DNA of 64,000 nucleotides from Sitta carolinensis (Eukaryota > Chordata > Aves > Passeriformes > Sittidae): positions 7,812,501 to 7,876,500 of the forward strand of contig JAVUNC010000019.1 of NCBI GenBank assembly GCA_032173965.1, in the 5' to 3' direction. The translations under genes and the position numbers were made by a program. Below, in pieces: positions 57,984 to 64,000 of this stretch. Positions within the stretch are counted from its first letter, which is position 1. Every line of letters begins with the position of its first letter. The notes beneath the pieces are model-generated. The model worked only from the letters and a program-made list of their open reading frames with translations, had not been told where the DNA came from and did not search any database.

Positions 57984-60900
57984 GTACATATGTGCATTCA
58001 AACTTCAGAAACATGTTTTAATAAATAACACAACCAGTTTTGATACAGGAACTCTGCTTTTGGTCAAACTTCCGAGACAAAAACACTAACAACTGTCAAG
58101 GTGCATGGGTGGTGGTAGAGGGCAAAAATCTGTGTATTTGGCTGTTAACTATGTCTTTTGGTAATTAATTATTCTAATTACAAATACATTTTCCATGATA
58201 AATTCTGGAGTTAAATGTAATGGCTGCATAATTTAAGAGTTTCCAGAATGAGACTTTCTGCAGTGAACACTCTTGAATTTAAAACAGAGATGATGCCCTG
58301 TATCTGATGAACTATTTTCAACTACTGACAATTTCATTTAAAAATAAATCTAGCTTCTTTTCTTAGAATCTCTCAACTGTTTTTCTTATGGTCCCAGTTT
58401 GACCAAAGCTGTTACACTAAATGATATGGCAATGCCCATCTCAAAAAAAAACACCTTACAGATTCCTCCTTGCCAAAAGAAGTAGATGCTTATTATTTCC
58501 ACTTCAAATTTATTATTAACAACATTAAGAGGAAATAGAATTCAAGCAGGCAGAGTAAGCTTCATTACCTGAGAGCAAGCATAAGTCACAAAATGGAAAG
58601 AAACCACTAATTTTTTTGGTTTTGTCAAAATTGTCCAGACATATTGAAAGTTTTCAATAGGGTTGTTTTTCTTCTTCCACAGTCTTTTATGTCTAGTCTT
58701 TTCGTGTACCTACAGCAGAATCCTGAACTTTTTGTTTCTGGAACAGGTCCTCCTTCTCACATACCTGAACTTCCATTTTTAGTTTCCCAAATTCTGGATA
58801 TCCACTCATTTTAAGACCAGTGAAAAGGGGGGTTTTGCCATTTATTCTGCCCTCATTTTGAAGGTCTGAGCTACCACACTTCCTACAAATTTGTCATGCC
58901 TCGGTATGGTAAATTTCTATTTGAAAAGGTATTTTTAAATTGTGCATTAATTGTAAAAGCTGTTTGAACACATGCATAATAAGCAATAAGGAAACAGTAT
59001 GGTTGAAGAAGAGCCCAGTAACAGCCCCTTGCTTCCAGACTCTCAAAGCCCTTTTCTACACACAGTAATCCTGTGTTGTGAGCCATTGAAAGACAGGCTG
59101 AAACAGCAATCAAAAAATAAACCCTATGCTAAAAGGCCACAAGGACCTAAAGAGGTTTTAAGAGGAATGTTCTTTCTCACTATGCCAAAAAATCAAAGCT
59201 AATCTTCAAGTCACACATTAAGATGGTCAGTTTTCTCCTTTCATGTCTGCACAGTTCCATCATTATCCATTGACCTCAAGTGTTTTCTCTCGGATATCTA
59301 CACCAAGCAGTGTATTTACAGACTAGGGCACTTTGGAGTGTCACTGGACAAAATACAGGCAATAAAAAAAAGGGAATCAACAAAATCCTTTTCTGGTTAT
59401 TGTGTGTACATTTCCCGATTTCTTCTTCCAAAAAAAAATTTAAAAAACTGAAAGACTGATCAGAAAGTATTAAAAGATGTCAGGCTGTGGCATGACAGCT
59501 GCCCCCTGGTGAGGTTCCCCTTCATGCCTTGACTAGTGCTGATAACCCCTTCACCCCCACATTCCCAATTCCCTATGCAGTTCAGTCTTGTCCCTTTCAA
59601 TAATTTTAACTGCTGATGAAAAGTTAAATATGTACAAAATAGAAATGTAGCTGTGTGCGTCTGCAGAGCTGTCAAGGCATTCTTCTGGAGACAAATTTGA
59701 TATATATACAAAAACACACTGTGAGAGGGGAGTCTCAGGTGTGCAGACCTGAAACAGTTCCAAACACACTGATCCATGAGAACAGATAAACACCCCTTGT
59801 TTAGCCAAACTAATTTTACTTAGTGCATCAACAGACTAGGTGAGTCACAATACCTTGGCTGAAGAGGGCTGCCATTTCATAGTACTAATTTATTGTGGGT
59901 TTTAGGTCATCTGACTATATCCTTAAAAAGTTACAGGAAAAATGAGTATTAATGTCAAGAAGGAACATCATATTACAAATAAGACAGATGGTCAGCAAAC
60001 CTTCAGATAAGTTCTATATGACAAATAATCTTTTAGGTAATTATCTCTTCTGCAGGACAAACTGCTCAAATATCCAAACTAAAAAAAAACAAACTTCCTT
60101 GGCCCAAAGCACTGTAGAAGTTCACTGAATTTACAGCTCTGCACAAATAAGGTGAGAAAGCATTTAAGCACTGGAAGGACATCAGCAAAATATTTCCATA
60201 ATGAGACTTTTTTTTTTGACTGTGAGGGTTTCTAAGCAGCAGCAGCACAGGTTGCCTGGAGTCTGAGGAGTCTCCAAACTGTGTGAGCCCTTTCCAAGAT
60301 GGCCATGACTTTGTTCATGCAGCAAAGGCCCAAGGCACCATTGGAGAGCAATCCAATCACTGCCTGACTGGCATTCTCATCAGGTCAATGCTCTCCCACT
60401 CCTGCTGAACATACCAAGACCTGTAGTATTTACCCTCCAGATTTCTATTACAAGGCATTACCACTGGCCTTCACTGAAGCTCCAATCCAACTGTTTTGCT
60501 AAAAAAACATACATTTGTAGTACTTATGCATCTCAAAAACCTCAGCCCATTTTAACTCTGCTGAGTACTCCACACTTCTAAAAATCCCAGACACTGTGAC
60601 ATTAGGACAGGAAGAGAGGCCTTAGTATTTTCAACCACACACATATAAAACTACACTGCTACACGAAGAGATCCCCATCCTACATGAAGTTTCCACACCA
60701 GTGTTACTATGTTAAATTGCCAAATAATCTGTATCAAAACATATTTTGTCAGCAAAAATCTATTATGAAGAAATACTATTTTAGGTTAAGTCAAAGCATC
60801 CTCAGCACAGTAATTTAAAGATTTGATTAGAAGTGATAAAATATAACTTGTTTAATAACAGAAACTCCCTCCTTCTCTTATATTTCCATAATGCATACAT

Positions 60901-63900
60901 TACATCATTCCTTCCCAACTCTCAGACTCAGTTTCATTTCATCATCTTCCTGGTTGAGAGGCTCGAGAGGAGAAAAACATCACTGCTGTACATTTTGACC
61001 CAGAGTTAGGCTATAAAACATCCCAGGGCCCTTCTATACACTTGAGCAGGCAAGTGGAACATCACTAAGTCTATCATTGTTTTTAAATAACAGTGTTTTT
61101 GTAAAGGGGGAGCAACTGATAAGATATTAGTAACAAAAAGCTGTTTTAGAGAAGCAACAGTGTTTCTACAAAATTGAATGCTAGTGAATAACTGATAGAA
61201 ACATCCTTCCTTTTCAACTTCTTTAATTATATCTACAGAAAAAAAATCAAAAGAGGTCAATCTCAAAGCCAATGTGCAGAAATTTTAAACAGGAGGACTC
61301 AAGCTGCTTCTCTCCTCACCTTTCCACATTAAAGACCAAAAGGTAATGGAGGTATTAAGTGTTTACCTGGAAGACCAGCATGAAGAAGTAAACAAACCAC
61401 TGCCTGACTGTGATCTTGTTTACACTGCTCAAATGTGGTTATAACTGAAATAAAAGCTTTGATTACAGAGCTACAGGAGAAGATTAATCCCTTACTGCTA
61501 GAGCTGAGAAAGAAGGAAAGAGAAACTCCAAGACATCCATCAGACCTTCGTTTGAGAGAATTAAGATGTAAAAATCTGCACTGCCAGGTGGTAGCAGAGC
61601 AGGGGTGATCTCCACCTCTGTTATGAAGTGAAGCCCCACAGACACAGTGAGCTGAGCAGAGTAAGGAAGCCCTGGGCTGTGCCTGGTGAGCTCCCCCAGG
61701 CTCCAAAGGACTCCGAAAGGAATCTGCAGCAAGCTACGCTGTCCCGCTCCTCCGCTCCCCGTCTCATGCTCTGCCAGTCACTTCTGCTCACGCCAGGATG
61801 AGTGACATGCAAGTACCACCTACTTAAGGGTGATCTTCAAAATACTATCTACCCCCCCCAGCCTTATGAATGAGGTAATACTTACACTATTGCTGTACAC
61901 CATCTTTGCACAAACCTGTGAATGTCCTGCTGGTACAAAAAGAGATAAACCATTCTTCCTTCATACTATTAAGCGCTCAGCAGTTACAAAAATGAAAGTT
62001 AAAAAATAAATAAATCAAGAAGTGCTGCTGTGCCAATTCATGGTTTCCAGGATCTTTGCAGCTGTAAACTGAAGTATGCTGGAACACATGCTGGCTGAAC
62101 ACACTGAAAAACTCACCTGCTAGACAAAATTGCACCACCTAGAAAGTCAGAGTATTAATATATCCTACCTCCTACACCTTCACTCTAAATTACAGTCAAT
62201 TTGCTAAAAGTGAAGCCACACACAATCACTCTCCCTTAACAAAGTATGTTCCCAAATTAATGAATCTACAGGCTGCACTTAGATGGTTATATAACATCAG
62301 CAAATTGAATTTATTTTCCAGGCCCTATTTTCTGTCAGTCTTTGTAATCATCACCTCAGTTTCAGCTTCCTTCATCAAGTCATCCTGTCACAGTTTCACC
62401 TGTTCTGAATTTACCAATCTGACACACCTGCAAACTACTCAACTGTTCCACTGTCATTAATGTGCAGGAGCACCTGAGACACAGCCAAGTCAGTCACTTC
62501 AAACACTTACAGCAGAGGGGAAAACCCCAAACTTACCCTGAAGAGCTCATGGACATGGTTGCAAGCAAGGCTAGAGACAATGCAGAGGCATGGTGACTCT
62601 GTTTTCACAAGGGCTTACACTGGCGTGTTGAGTGTGCAGAGCTTTGGGATTATGTGAACAATTTTCACATCTCTGTCCTTGATGGTTTGCTTACATCACT
62701 TCCTTCTCCTAAATGATAATCTGGGATGAGATGATGGCACATGGTTTAAGAACTCTTCACTCAAAAACTTGCTTCAAACTGCTGGAGCCAAACTGCAACT
62801 GGCTGCTGCCATCTTGGCACACTCCACCCATTTATGAGTTAAAGGATTAACATATTTCAAAAGTAGGTGGGCAGGATTTGAAAGACATTGCTGCTTATAT
62901 TCTTTCACCTGCTGCTTCTTTCAGACATCACTACTGTAAAGCAAAGGTAGAAAAAGTATTTTCTATGAACCGATTTGAATTTAAATACTACTGAAAATTA
63001 CTGGTGAAAATAAAGGAGAATTCTAGTGAATCAGTTTCCAATGTTTGACCTGAATTACTTTACCCTGTGTTAGCACTTAGGAGGAGATCAATTCAGTACC
63101 AAAAGTCCTTAATTTCATTAACCACACTTATCCCACATTTTTCTTTACTGAACTGGACAACTATACAGTCATACTTATTACTGTGCAACTGACATTTTCA
63201 TAGAGCAGCCACCTAGTCCCTCCAACCCAAAGCTACCAAAACCACCTCAATGCCACTCCTGTGCTTCTGAAATAGCCCCCCCAACAGGGCTTTGGGCAGC
63301 AGCTAAAATGGGAAGAAAACACACAGCCCATGGCTTCTGTACACCCAGCTAAGAGCTGGGCAAGTGGGCATTATCCAAACCCTGTGAATCCAAAAGCTTG
63401 CAGCCAGCAGAGGTAGAAGGAAGGCAACAGAGAAATACACCTTGAAGAACCCTGTCACTGTACAGGAGCTGCTTGACAATATTTTTTTCTTTAGACATCA
63501 GAGCATATGCCACCACTGATGACTAACAAGTAAGGAACAAAGAAATTTTGGTGCATCAGTCAAACCATGGTTGAAAAATTATGAAGCCTGACATCAAATC
63601 AGGCTGCTGTCTTTCAACTGTAGTACTTAACAGTCAGTGAATTATTTCATGCCAGTGCTGCATGCATTTCTGACACTGAAATAAGATGATAAACAGGCCA
63701 GTGACTGAATGATGATGGAATGAATTCTTACTTCCATATGATCGACAATAGACACTCGTAGCAGATGGATTCACTGCACTATCTACCGTGATATTCTGGG
63801 AAAATATTATGGTAGTTGGAATGTTCAGTTATAACCAGAAATCAACAAGTAAATGAAGCTGAGACATCATCACAGAAACTAATTTCCCGTAAGAGATGCC

Positions 63901-64000
63901 TCTTATTTGACACATGTAAAAAATATTTCCAGAAAAAGATATTCTAGTTCATATCTCACACTCTCAAAGGACTTACACGAAGTCCTGTCTTAGGTGGAGG

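Noticed and set aside
60240..60300. Possible old CR1 fragment (ACAGGTTGCC... followed by GAGTCTCCAA)
   Set aside because: The resemblance is limited to a few words and cannot be separated from chance without an alignment.

Overview
The window is vertebrate nuclear DNA, almost certainly from a bird. Two spliced protein-coding genes lie tail to tail with no intergenic gap. CR1-type LINE fragments, short GT-AG introns and the MSH6/FBXO11 gene order all point to an avian genome; I cannot name the species. No prokaryotic, viral, CRISPR or operon-like system is present.

Layout, left to right. Bases 1-420 are upstream sequence with no gene that I can support. About 420-1075 is a CpG island holding the MSH6 promoter and first exon. 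MSH6 (DNA mismatch repair, partner of MSH2 in MutS-alpha) runs on the + strand from the ATG at 598 to the stop at 14919-14921 in ten exons. All ten have GT-AG borders and compatible phases, except for one missing base inside exon 4. Its intron 1 holds two CR1 LINE pieces in opposite orientation around a minisatellite of about 38 bp period. MSH6 ends in a very short 3' UTR.

FBXO11 (substrate-recognition F-box protein of an SCF ubiquitin ligase) occupies the - strand. Its stop codon is at 16172-16174, and 22 coding exons (numbered 2 to 23 by comparison with the human gene) reach 46786. Exon 1, the proline/glutamine-rich N-terminus and the promoter are not in the window, so intron 1 is longer than 17 kb. 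One extra base breaks the frame in exon 7. The two poly(A) signals sit within 13 bp of each other as AATAAA-C-TTTATT, so the two convergent transcripts probably overlap by a few tens of bases.

The genes do not form a pathway together: one corrects replication errors, the other ubiquitinates regulatory proteins. They share a transcription-termination zone. The most notable observations are: two single-base frameshifts in otherwise intact conserved genes (most simply consensus errors of the assembly); the shared bidirectional poly(A) palindrome; three perfect hairpins placed back to back in FBXO11 intron 9; and three identical E2F-like 12-mers just upstream of the MSH6 start. I found no undescribed multi-gene system here.
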